DNA of 44,097 nucleotides. Origin: UBA2253 sp964646985 (GTDB lineage Bacteria; Bacillota_I; Bacilli_A; ML615J-28; CAG-698). The position numbers and the translations under genes were made by a program. Of this stretch, positions 15,500-23,343 are shown in pieces; the stretch's first letter is position 1; each line of letters begins with the position of its first letter. A model generated the notes under the pieces. That model saw nothing but the letters and a program-made list of their open reading frames with translations, had not been told where the DNA came from and searched no databases. The stretch covers positions 1 through 44,097 of the forward strand of contig CAZYFI010000005.1 in assembly GCA_964646985.1 (NCBI GenBank), in the 5' to 3' direction.

Positions 15500-16428
15500 T
15501 ATATTATCTCCTTATCTATAACGATTAATTGTTTGCCTTTTCCATTTAAAAAATCTCGAGCAAGCATTCTTTTACCACCAGGTAATTGCACCTCCAAAAT
15601 CGATAAAACAGTTTGGTTACCACAACTGACTTGGAAAGAATCTTTACTTTTTGCAATCAAAACACCTGGTTTTTTCTTTGTAGTACAATCGCTCTCGATA
15701 CTATTATACACTTTTATATTCAAGCCATCAAGTTGGAAAAATGCCCCTGGGTTAGAACACAAACCGCGTATTTGGTTGAAACAATCTCGAGCTGGCTTAT
15801 GAAAGTCAATTCGTTCATCTGCTCTAGTTAAGTTAAATGCAAAGCTAACTTCTTCTTCTTTTTGGGGTGTTTCAACGATATTTTGACTTTTTATTTGTTC
15901 TATAACCGGAAGAATCATTTTTGATCCCAAATCACTTAACTTTTCAAACAAAGAATCTTGATTATCGCTATCTAAAATAGGAATGGCATTGGCTGCTAAG
16001 ATTGCCCCTGCATCCATTTTTTTGGTCATGCGAATAATAGATATCCCAGTTTCTGCATCTCCATTTATGATTGCCCTTTGGATAGGAGCACCACCACGAT
16101 ATTTAGGCAAAAGCGATCCATGAACATTGATGCTCTGATATTTGGGATGGTTCAAGATTTGCAAAGGAATAAACTGCCCATAGGCAGCAGTCACAATGAG
16201 ATCAACATCCATAGACATGATTTCATTTATCATATCACGAATATTTTCAGGCTGCTTAACGAGCAAATGATGCTCAACTGCCCAAGTTTTCACAAGGGGC
16301 ACCATCGTTTTGCTCGCACTGATTCTTTGATCAGGTTGAGTGATTACCATGAGAACCTCATGATACTTATGTATTTCTGATAAAATCTTCACCGCAAACA
16401 TCGGTGTTCCCATGAAAATTATTTTCAT
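15499..16428 (-). CDS. fmt: Methionyl-tRNA formyltransferase
   Basis: Formylates initiator Met-tRNA using 10-formyltetrahydrofolate. The 309-residue length is normal. The N-terminal formyltransferase domain has MGTPMFA (about 6-12), the catalytic region NVHGSLLPKYRGGAPIQ (about 108-124, with Asn and His) and the following Asp in TGISIIRMTKKMDAG. The C-terminal tRNA-binding domain is present. It is 9 nt downstream of priA. The deformylase gene def, which usually lies between priA and fmt in Bacilli, is absent here and must be elsewhere. Its folate requirement fits the folT transporter gene at 38 kb. Confidence 0.96.
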   Translation of the reverse strand: MKIIFMGTPMFAVKILSEIHKYHEVLMVITQPDQRISASKTMVPLVKTWAVEHHLLVKQPENIRDMINEIMSMDVDLIVTAAYGQFIPLQILNHPKYQSINVHGSLLPKYRGGAPIQRAIINGDAETGISIIRMTKKMDAGAILAANAIPILDSDNQDSLFEKLSDLGSKMILPVIEQIKSQNIVETPQKEEEVSFAFNLTRADERIDFHKPARDCFNQIRGLCSNPGAFFQLDGLNIKVYNSIESDCTTKKKPGVLIAKSKDSFQVSCGNQTVLSILEVQLPGGKRMLARDFLNGKGKQLIVIDKEII

Positions 16429-16437
16429 TGTTTTCTC

Positions 16438-18714
16438 CTAACGGAAAGATTGTGGATATCTTTCAAAATGAACAATTAATTTTTGTGGTTTGAATTTCAA
16501 GTTTACTTCATCAATTAATCTTGATACTTTTTCAAACTCTTCATGTTTTAAAATTAATTGGATTCCTCGTACTGTCGATAAATAAACTGGCCCTAAGGCT
16601 GTACCTTTGCTGATCCTTTTGAATACTTTTTTAAAATAATTGGCATAATGATAAATATCTTTGTATAAGCCAATGACAACCAGACGATTAATTTCTACAA
16701 ACGGAGGATATAAAAAATTCTTCCGATTTTCTATTTCCGTATTGTAAAAGGTTTCATAATCTCCAATCGTTCCATTTATGATGGCATAATGATTTAAATG
16801 ATTGCCTTGAATCATCACTTCTGATACCAATGAATCGTGAAGTTTGGCAACCAGTGAAAACACCAACTCAGCACTACGATAGTCACCATAATTTAATAAA
16901 TTGTCAGCATTGATAATACCGACCAAATCTATTTTTTCATTAATCAGAGCCAAAAGCAAAGAAGTTCCAATAATAACATCAAATTGATTGTTTTCAAAAT
17001 CAGCTAAAAACTGTTCATAAGCATTTTTATCCACCATTGTTTGGGAATCAACTTGCGTCAAACGAATGTTAGGAAAAACCTCGTGCAAACGTTCTTTCAA
17101 TCTTTCTAAACCAACACCAAAATTTTGAAATTGATGACTATCACAATGACTACATTTAGGATGATCATATTGATTATTACAATAAGGGCAACGGTAGACA
17201 TCTTTTTCCTTATGGTAGGTCATGGTAATCTGACATTTGTCACATTTTAAAATGTGACCACAGTCGCTACAAACTGTAATAGGGCTGTATCCCAATGAAT
17301 TGAGAATCAACAATGATTTCTTATTTTCGCTTAAATTGTTTTGTAAACTTTGTTTTAAAGCATTGCTTAAAACAAAATCTTCAAACTCTTCTTTCATATC
17401 AATCAGTTTAATATCTCGATTGACTTTCATTCTATGTTCTAAAATGTAAAAATTAGATAAATAGTACTGATAATAAGTTGATATTTGTAAAACAGATGAG
17501 GTGAAAACAAGTTTTGCTTGATGATAGTCACTCCTAAATTTTACAATCTCAGACAAACAATATTTGGGATTTTGCTCGTTGATATAAAACGGACTTTCTT
17601 CATCAATGACGATAATCAGTCCAAGTTGTTCAAGTGGTAGAAAACTACTTTGTTTGGTGCCAATGACTATATCGACATTTTGTTCTTTCACATTCCAATA
17701 ATTATCATAATATTCTTGATTCGACAAACGCGATGAAAAATTTAATATACGACATCCATTGACATTTTTAGAAAAATATCGATACACTAGTGTATTTGAC
17801 AAAATCGTTGGTGTGATAATTAGCACTTGTTTACTTTTTGCAACAGCATCTAAAGCGATATCCAATAAAAAATCAAGTTTAAATTTTTCTTCATTTGTGA
17901 AAAGCAAAAATGGTTTTTTGTTTAAATCATGATATTTTTCTCGCAACATTTGTGCTTCAAAATCAAAGTTAAGAGGCTTTGATACGATTGGTCCACTTAC
18001 CTCTAACAACATTCGTTGCTCAGTTAAGGATAAAATTTGATCTTCCACCATCCGCTTCAGCAAATCTTGACTACATCCAGTGTTTTCAATGATGTCACTA
18101 TTGCTTGCCTCACCTTTTGTTTTTACATAGTCAAAAACGATTTGTCTGATGGAAGATTTTAAAACAGCATCGCTTTCCATCACACGATACATTTTAACAA
18201 GTTTTCTTTTTCCATATGTGAAAACATCAGAAGTAATTTCTAAATTCCCTCGATCAATTTCCTTTTTGATTTTCCGATAATGTTTCAATATATCTTTTGA
18301 AATCAAAATCTTCTTTTTCCCATTAAAAAGAATGGCAAGTTCGGCATCGATTTGATCATGATTAATGAGATGAATGTATTTTTTTACCTTGCTCTTTAAA
18401 AAACTAGGATACATTAAATCTAAAGATTGAATCAAAAAACTCTTGGTTTGTTCTTTGATCATTTTCGCAAGCTCTATTTGTTCTTTTGTTAACCCTTGCT
18501 CAAAATCAATGACATCAATGATGTCTTTTACATTTAATGAAACGTCTATTTCTGCTATTATTTCTAAAACATAACCCATTATTTTCTGAAAGCCAAACTC
18601 AACAAAAACACGAGAGCCAACAAAAATGCAATCTAAAAAAACATCGGGTATCCGATAAGTATATAATTCATCTGTATTATCCGAAGGTACTTCAACAACT
18701 ACTTTCGCATACAT
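16438..18714 (-). CDS. priA: PriA primosomal protein with degenerate helicase motifs (candidate pseudohelicase)
   Basis: A 758-residue PriA homologue; PriA recognises stalled forks and starts DnaD/DnaB-dependent helicase loading. Order and length are normal: 3' DNA-binding domain (about 1-100), winged helix, helicase lobe 1, zinc insertion, lobe 2, C-terminal domain. All eight zinc cysteines are present (about 482, 485, 491, 494, 509, 512, 521, 524). The ATPase motifs are not. The GxTGSGKT site reads TNEEKFKL (about 273-280). DEEH is DEES (about 371-374). The SATPS region is SSVLQ. The GTQMxxKG motif is GTSLLLAL, and the QVAGRAGR motif VI is absent. The start is the ATG at 18712-18714, 8 nt after AGG; GTG/ATG codons at 18723/18720 overlap the Shine-Dalgarno. 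First gene of the operon through galE. Confidence 0.9.
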   Translation of the reverse strand: MYAKVVVEVPSDNTDELYTYRIPDVFLDCIFVGSRVFVEFGFQKIMGYVLEIIAEIDVSLNVKDIIDVIDFEQGLTKEQIELAKMIKEQTKSFLIQSLDLMYPSFLKSKVKKYIHLINHDQIDAELAILFNGKKKILISKDILKHYRKIKKEIDRGNLEITSDVFTYGKRKLVKMYRVMESDAVLKSSIRQIVFDYVKTKGEASNSDIIENTGCSQDLLKRMVEDQILSLTEQRMLLEVSGPIVSKPLNFDFEAQMLREKYHDLNKKPFLLFTNEEKFKLDFLLDIALDAVAKSKQVLIITPTILSNTLVYRYFSKNVNGCRILNFSSRLSNQEYYDNYWNVKEQNVDIVIGTKQSSFLPLEQLGLIIVIDEESPFYINEQNPKYCLSEIVKFRSDYHQAKLVFTSSVLQISTYYQYYLSNFYILEHRMKVNRDIKLIDMKEEFEDFVLSNALKQSLQNNLSENKKSLLILNSLGYSPITVCSDCGHILKCDKCQITMTYHKEKDVYRCPYCNNQYDHPKCSHCDSHQFQNFGVGLERLKERLHEVFPNIRLTQVDSQTMVDKNAYEQFLADFENNQFDVIIGTSLLLALINEKIDLVGIINADNLLNYGDYRSAELVFSLVAKLHDSLVSEVMIQGNHLNHYAIINGTIGDYETFYNTEIENRKNFLYPPFVEINRLVVIGLYKDIYHYANYFKKVFKRISKGTALGPVYLSTVRGIQLILKHEEFEKVSRLIDEVNLKFKPQKLIVHFERYPQSFR

Positions 18715-18738
18715 ATTCATCACCTATCTCTTTTCTAT

Positions 18739-18747
18739 ATTTTACCA
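18739..18747 (-). promoter_or_regulatory. Probable extended -10 promoter of the priA operon
   Basis: On minus, TGGTAAAAT, with TAAAAT at 18739-18744. The -35 is unclear. It is placed between the rpoZ terminator and priA. Confidence 0.35.
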
Positions 18748-18795
18748 TATTTGTCATGGCAAAGAAAGACAATTCCTAACACCTCATTTTTTTTC

Positions 18796-18823
18796 AAAAA
18801 AACTTGGCAAAAGCCAAGTTTTT
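18796..18823 (-). terminator. Intrinsic terminator overlapping the rpoZ stop
   Basis: The stem AAAACTTGGC/GCCAAGTTTT (to 18808 and from 18813) has an AAAA loop and A-runs and T-runs on both sides. The rpoZ stop TAA (18824-18822) overlaps the first stem bases. Confidence 0.87.
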
Positions 18824-19061
18824 AAAGCGTAAGGTAATCTGTTTTTACAACATCAGTTATAATTACTTTTCCTTGTAGGATTTCTTCAAGAGCAATGCCG
18901 ATACTCTTTTTATTAACAGGATTTGTAACCAGTATATTACTACCTTTGCTAATTTTACGAGCACGTTTTGCCGTTCCAACAACTAATTTATATTTTGATC
19001 CAGTAATTGCAACCAATTGGTCAATGGATGGATAACGCATTCCATCATGAGAACTAGCCAT
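18822..19061 (-). CDS. rpoZ: RNA polymerase omega subunit
   Basis: A small (79-residue) RNA polymerase subunit that stabilises the beta' subunit. The signature MRYPSIDQL (about 8-16), TAKRARKI (about 30-37) and the late NPVNKKSIGIALEEI segment match the family. The ATG at 19059-19061 directly follows the gmk stop (TAAATG), and GGAGG is inside the gmk end, so the two genes are translationally coupled. The gmk-rpoZ pairing is the standard one in Bacillota and many other bacteria. Confidence 0.95.
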   Translation of the reverse strand: MASSHDGMRYPSIDQLVAITGSKYKLVVGTAKRARKISKGSNILVTNPVNKKSIGIALEEILQGKVIITDVVKTDYLTL

Positions 19062-19682
19062 TTAATTTACCTCCAACATTTCTTTATATTGATATATGGT
19101 TCTTTCTACTTTCGCGTGTTCGGCACGGATAATGGCCATAATCTTATCGGCTGCATTATCCACAGTGTCGTTTACAACGATATAATCGTATAAATATGCC
19201 AAATTAATTTCTCTCTTTGCTTTATTAATTCGCTCTTCAATAATTTCTCTTGGTTCGGTACCTCTTGATAGCAATCGATCATATAAATCTTGCATTGAAG
19301 GAGGAGCAATAAAAATGAATACAGCTTCCGGCATTCTTTCTCTTACGATTTCAGCGCCTTGCACTTCAATTTCTAAAACGACTTCTTTTCCTTGTTCAAG
19401 TTGTTCCATCACTTTATCAAGTGGAGTTCCATAATAATTGTTGACAAACTCAGCATACTCCAACATTTTTCCATCTTCGATGTGTTTTAAGAATGCTTCT
19501 TTGGAAACAAAGTAATATTCACGTCCATCTATTTCGCCTTCACGTGGTTTCCTCGTGGTCATAGAAATAGAATAAACTAGGTCATGACCTTCCATTTGAA
19601 ATAAAGCGCTGCGAACAGTACCTTTCCCAACACCTGAAGGGCCAGAGATGACAATCAATAATCCTTTATTATCTAATTTCAT
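19062..19682 (-). CDS. gmk: Guanylate kinase
   Basis: Phosphorylates GMP to GDP. The 206-residue product has the P-loop GPSGVGKGT (14-22), the GMP-binding segment TTRKPREGEIDGREYYF (about 39-55) and the lid region with EPREIIEERI. The ATG at 19680-19682 is preceded by GAGGGA; the TTG at 19697 is not needed. It is the first gene of gmk-rpoZ and divergent from rqcH, a relic of the B. subtilis rqcH-remA-gmk-rpoZ order. Confidence 0.97.
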   Translation of the reverse strand: MKLDNKGLLIVISGPSGVGKGTVRSALFQMEGHDLVYSISMTTRKPREGEIDGREYYFVSKEAFLKHIEDGKMLEYAEFVNNYYGTPLDKVMEQLEQGKEVVLEIEVQGAEIVRERMPEAVFIFIAPPSMQDLYDRLLSRGTEPREIIEERINKAKREINLAYLYDYIVVNDTVDNAADKIMAIIRAEHAKVERTIYQYKEMLEVN

Positions 19683-19709
19683 TTTTTCCCTCAACAAATT
19701 ATTGTTCTT

Positions 19710-19738
19710 ATTATACTACAAATACTAAAATAAATAAA
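19710..19738 (-). promoter_or_regulatory. Probable promoter of gmk-rpoZ
   Basis: On minus, TTTATT (19733-19738), 17-nt spacer, TATAAT (19710-19715). It sits back-to-back with the rqcH promoter. Confidence 0.4.
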
Positions 19739-19745
19739 GTTATTT

Positions 19746-19774
19746 TTGAATAATATCAAAAATTGTGCTAAAAT
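19746..19774 (+). promoter_or_regulatory. SigA-like promoter of rqcH
   Basis: TTGAAT (19746-19751), 17-nt spacer, TAAAAT (19769-19774), with an extended TGC before the -10. Confidence 0.65.
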
Positions 19775-19793
19775 AACAAAGAGGTGCATTATT

Positions 19794-21386
19794 ATGAGTT
19801 TTGATGGTGTTTTTATCCATTATTTAGTGGATGAATTACAATCTGATCTTTTACAACAGAGGATTCATCACATATTTTGTTTTAATCAAACCAATTATGT
19901 ATTTGTATTAAATCAAAACAAACAATTCATCATTTCCATGCAACCAGATCAAGCGCATATGCGCATGAGTTCGCTTGAATTTGTGTTTGACATAAAAACA
20001 TCACCACTACTAAACATGTTGAAAAAGCACTTGGAAGGTGGAATCATTACCGACATCAAACAAATCGATAACGATCGATTGGTAATCCTAAGCATTACAA
20101 ACGAAAACATCGTGGGAGAAAAGAATCAATATTCTTTCATCATGGAATTTTTTGGGCGCAATGCCAATTGCATTTTGGTAGATTCAGAAATGGTTGTCAT
20201 TGAATGCCAAAAAAAGATATTTACTCTTGGTGAAAAAGAAAATAGAATTATGTTACCAAAAATAACCTATACATTTCCTAGCAACGAAAAGAAAAATCCT
20301 TATTTTGAAACAGAACTGAAAAATCAAAATCAATACACAGGCGTTTCTTCTTTGCTCTTTTCAGAAATGCAAGCATCCAATGACCTAAATATCATTTATT
20401 CCAAAAAACAACCAATCCAAATCACAACAGCAAATAAAATGATATTTTATTGTTTTGATCTTCCTTCCGTCGTTGGAGAGCGCATCGTTTTTCCTTCTTT
20501 ATCGCTATTATTAGAATCTTTTTTCACAAGCCAAAAATCAAATAGCACAGCAAACACCGAACAAAAACAAGTGGAAAGTTTCATCAAAAAAGAAATCACA
20601 AAATTAAAGAATAAACTAGAAAAACAAAAGCAAGAATTAAAAGCAGCACAAGAAAATCTTATTTATGAACAATATGGTAATATACTTTCTTCTTATTTGC
20701 ATCAAGTAAAAAAAGGAGAAAGTCAAGTAACACTAACAAACTATTATAACAACAATGAACCAATCACCATTTTCCTTGATCCATTGTTGGACCCCAAAAG
20801 AAATCTTCAAAACATGTTTATAAAATACAAAAAATCAAAGCGAGCATTGACTTATATTGACCAACAAATTACCATCACAAAACAAGATTTAGAATATTAT
20901 GAGTGTTTGTCTGAACAAATAGCCCAAGCCAAAAACAATGAAACAAGAGAAATTATGCAAGAACTAGGCATGGGAAAAACAAAAGAAATTAGAAAAAAAC
21001 AAACAAAACCACAATTGACCATGTATCAAGATGAAATAGGAAATAAAATTTATGTTGGGAAAAATAATATTCAAAACAATTATTTGACCCATAGTTTTGC
21101 AAAAAAAAATGATTTCTTCTTTCACATCAAAGATTCCCCTGGTAGTCATACCATCTTACAAACATCGCAATTAACTAATGATGCCATTTTACTAGCAGCG
21201 CATATTGCTGCATATTACTCAAAAAAACGATTGTCAAGCCAAGTTGCTGTTGACTACACAATGATAAAATATGTGAAAAAAGTACCAAAAACAAAAGGTT
21301 CTTTCGTAACTTATACCCAGCAAAAAACCATTTATGTTACTCCAGATGATGAATTCATCAAAACAAAAGCAACCAAAAAGTCTTAA
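19794..21386 (+). CDS. rqcH: NFACT-family ribosome quality control protein RqcH
   Basis: A 530-residue NFACT protein. The family binds split 50S subunits carrying stalled peptidyl-tRNA and recruits Ala-tRNA to add C-terminal alanine tails. The N-terminal NFACT-N domain starts MSFDGVFIHYLVDEL. The Asp-Arg pair needed for tail synthesis in Bacillus RqcH is present at Asp94-Arg95 (QIDNDRL). A Lys/Gln-rich coiled coil spans about 265-310 and a second helical region follows. The C-terminal NFACT-R domain (about 420-520) includes KNDFFFHIKDSPGSH. The start is the ATG at 19794 behind GAGGTG; earlier in-frame codons lack a ribosome binding site. It has its own promoter and terminator. The cell-surface adhesin name (FbpA) is sometimes attached to this family; no signal peptide is present. 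Confidence 0.93.
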   Translation: MSFDGVFIHYLVDELQSDLLQQRIHHIFCFNQTNYVFVLNQNKQFIISMQPDQAHMRMSSLEFVFDIKTSPLLNMLKKHLEGGIITDIKQIDNDRLVILSITNENIVGEKNQYSFIMEFFGRNANCILVDSEMVVIECQKKIFTLGEKENRIMLPKITYTFPSNEKKNPYFETELKNQNQYTGVSSLLFSEMQASNDLNIIYSKKQPIQITTANKMIFYCFDLPSVVGERIVFPSLSLLLESFFTSQKSNSTANTEQKQVESFIKKEITKLKNKLEKQKQELKAAQENLIYEQYGNILSSYLHQVKKGESQVTLTNYYNNNEPITIFLDPLLDPKRNLQNMFIKYKKSKRALTYIDQQITITKQDLEYYECLSEQIAQAKNNETREIMQELGMGKTKEIRKKQTKPQLTMYQDEIGNKIYVGKNNIQNNYLTHSFAKKNDFFFHIKDSPGSHTILQTSQLTNDAILLAAHIAAYYSKKRLSSQVAVDYTMIKYVKKVPKTKGSFVTYTQQKTIYVTPDDEFIKTKATKKS

Positions 21387-21409
21387 TCAACCTACTGATT
21401 AAGACTTTT
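21376..21409. terminator. Bidirectional terminator containing the stops of rqcH and nth
   Basis: A 14-bp perfect stem (21376-21389/21396-21409) with a 6-nt loop. The rqcH TAA (21384-21386) is in the left arm. The nth TAG (21394-21392) is in the loop. Confidence 0.9.
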
Positions 21410-22024
21410 GTTTTCATATGTGCATATTTCTATAAATGGGCAACGAAAACACTCTGGTTTTTTTGCTTTACACAAATATCTTCCAAAAAAAACCAATCGC
21501 AAATGTAAATCATGCCAATGTTTTGGATCAAACATATGCATTAATGTTTCTTCAACCAACAAAGGATTATCTGTACGAATCAATCCCAAGCGATTGGAAA
21601 CCCGTAATACATGTGTATCCACCGCTATTCTAGGAACACCAAATCCCTCGCTCAAAACTACATTGGCTGTTTTTCGACCAACTCCAGGAAGAGAGGTTAA
21701 ATAGGCAAAATCTGCAGGAACAATTCCTTGTTTTTCCTTGATTATTTTTTGAGAAAGAAGAATGATATTTTTTGCTTTCGTATTGGACAAACCCAAAAAC
21801 CGAATATGCTTAAGCACATCTTCAACTGTACTCTTGCTTAAACTAGAAAAATCTGGATATTGGTTGAATAAAGTCTTGGTTGCTTTATTCACTAAAATAT
21901 CAGTTGTTTGTGCCGAAAGCACAACCGCTATGACCAATTCATAATGATTGGAAAAATCTAGTTCACTTTTTACAGAAGGAAAAAGGGTATTAAGATGAAA
22001 TAAGATTTCATTTGCTGTGAACAT
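21392..22024 (-). CDS. nth: Endonuclease III
   Basis: A DNA glycosylase/AP lyase removing oxidised pyrimidines, 210 residues. Helix-hairpin-helix LPGVGRKTANV with catalytic Lys118, catalytic Asp136 in VDTHVLRV, and the 4Fe-4S loop C-x6-C-x2-C-x5-C (about 187-203) are all present. I choose the ATG at 22022-22024, which gives the usual family N-terminus; it overlaps dnaD by 17 nt and lacks a clear Shine-Dalgarno. The GTG at 22055-22057 has AAAGGG only 2 nt upstream and would add 11 residues. The dnaD-nth order is standard in Bacillota. Confidence 0.95.
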   Translation of the reverse strand: MFTANEILFHLNTLFPSVKSELDFSNHYELVIAVVLSAQTTDILVNKATKTLFNQYPDFSSLSKSTVEDVLKHIRFLGLSNTKAKNIILLSQKIIKEKQGIVPADFAYLTSLPGVGRKTANVVLSEGFGVPRIAVDTHVLRVSNRLGLIRTDNPLLVEETLMHMFDPKHWHDLHLRLVFFGRYLCKAKKPECFRCPFIEICTYENKSLNQ

Positions 22025-22628
22025 ATGCTTTTTTAAACAATTCTTGGATATTTTCACTACCCTTTATTTCTGGTTTTTGCTCTTTATTGCCTACTCTTAA
22101 CAAACGATCCACATAACCAATGCTACGATTTTTATATCTAAGCGTTTTAATAATCGCTTCTTCAATGCATTCATCTGAATATTGATATTCCACATACCAA
22201 CGCGAAATGGTCTCACGTTCAATTGGGCTTAATATTTTTTTAAATTCTGTTTCTAAAATTTGAACCATCTGTTTGATTTTGTCATTGAGATTGTGATTGT
22301 GATTGTTTTGTTTCACCCCTTCTAGCAAATAAGAGAGGCGTTTGTATGTCTCATCTAAACTAAAGGTTTCTTTTTGATCAAGCGCAGAAAGCTCTAAATT
22401 TACAAATCCATCATTTACCAAACCTACAATTCGTTTGGCAATTTCTGTTTTTGAAAGAGACATCGTTTCTGATAACATTTCTACTTCTAAAAAATGTTGA
22501 TTGTTCTTAAGCATTTGATTCAATTTGATTAAAATGATGGTGTTTGCCTCATCAAGATTGAGGGCTTTGTATTTGTCTAATAGTAATTTGTCAAAATCAA
22601 TAATATTATTTTTTAATAAAGTATACAA
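22008..22628 (-). CDS. dnaD: DnaD-like replication initiation protein
   Basis: A 206-residue protein with an N-terminal winged-helix half (about 1-95) and a C-terminal DnaB/DnaD helical domain (about 118-185; SPIERETISRWYVEY, later SIGYVDRLL). In Bacillota DnaD acts after DnaA or PriA to help load the replicative helicase. The usual YxxxILxxW ending is relaxed here to YVDRLLRVGN. The start codon is TTG (22626-22628), strongly supported by AAGGAGGG 4-5 nt upstream; no ATG or GTG is better placed. Since PriA in this genome looks helicase-dead, the PriA-to-DnaD hand-off may be its main surviving job (inference). Confidence 0.88.
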   Translation of the reverse strand: MYTLLKNNIIDFDKLLLDKYKALNLDEANTIILIKLNQMLKNNQHFLEVEMLSETMSLSKTEIAKRIVGLVNDGFVNLELSALDQKETFSLDETYKRLSYLLEGVKQNNHNHNLNDKIKQMVQILETEFKKILSPIERETISRWYVEYQYSDECIEEAIIKTLRYKNRSIGYVDRLLRVGNKEQKPEIKGSENIQELFKKAYVHSK

Positions 22629-22638
22629 GATTCCCTCC

Positions 22639-23343
22639 TTATTGAGTAGCTAATTTTTCAAGAGCATTTTTTGCTGCATTTTGCTGAGCTTCTTTTTTGC
22701 TTTTGCCTACACCAACACCCAATTTTAAATCTTCGTGAAAAACTGCAAAGCGGAACGTTTTGTCATGTGCAAGACCACTTGCTTCTTGTAGTACGTAACG
22801 TACTCCTTCTCGACTTTCTGCTTGTACAAATTCTTGAAGACGGCTCTTATAGTCAATAAAAAAACCTGTATCTTGTGTTTCAATTTGACTAAATACAACT
22901 TTTTGTAACAAATCTCTAACAACTTCAATTCCCAAATCAAGATAAAGGGCTCCTAAAAAAGATTCAAATAAATCAGCCAATACCGATGGTTTTGATTTAC
23001 CCCCTTGTTCGGTTTCGCCTTTACCAAGTAATAAGTATTTATCAAGTTTTAATGCTTGGGCATATTTGCTATTGGCGTTTGCACAAACGTATTTTGCTCT
23101 TATCTTAGTTAGTTGACCTTCAGGCAAATCAAGAAATTGTTTGTATAAATAATCAGCCACCAAAAAATCTAAGATGGCATCTCCTAAATATTCTAATCTC
23201 TCATTGCTTTCAACATGATGTTCATTGGCATAGGATTGATGAGAAAAAGCAATTTCATAAATCTCCCAATTTTTGAAAGGCAAATTGAGTTGCTTGGCCA
23301 ATGACTTTATTCTTTCAAAATCATTATTCACTGGTAACCTCAT
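22639..23343 (-). CDS. rnc: Ribonuclease III
   Basis: Cleaves double-stranded RNA, including rRNA precursors. The 234-residue product has the signature NERLEYLGDAILD (about 47-59), the second acidic cluster ADLFESFLGALYLD, and a C-terminal double-stranded RNA-binding domain (about 160-234). I choose the ATG at 23341-23343: GGTGATC upstream matches the 16S anti-Shine-Dalgarno over 7 nt with about 8-nt spacing. A GTG at 23329-23331 with GAGG 6 nt upstream is a credible alternative. Either start overlaps the end of plsX. In Bacillus, fabD-fabG-acpA separate plsX and rnc; here they are directly fused by overlap. Confidence 0.95.
   Translation of the reverse strand: MRLPVNNDFERIKSLAKQLNLPFKNWEIYEIAFSHQSYANEHHVESNERLEYLGDAILDFLVADYLYKQFLDLPEGQLTKIRAKYVCANANSKYAQALKLDKYLLLGKGETEQGGKSKPSVLADLFESFLGALYLDLGIEVVRDLLQKVVFSQIETQDTGFFIDYKSRLQEFVQAESREGVRYVLQEASGLAHDKTFRFAVFHEDLKLGVGVGKSKKEAQQNAAKNALEKLATQ

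Noticed and set aside
22025..22057. Upstream GTG start for nth
   Set aside because: AAAGGG is only 2 nt from the GTG, and the added 11 residues are not part of the usual family N-terminus; kept as a minor alternative only.
23329..23331. GTG start for rnc
   Set aside because: GAGG 6 nt upstream makes it plausible, but the ATG at 23341-23343 has a longer Shine-Dalgarno match (GGTGATC). The call is uncertain by four codons.
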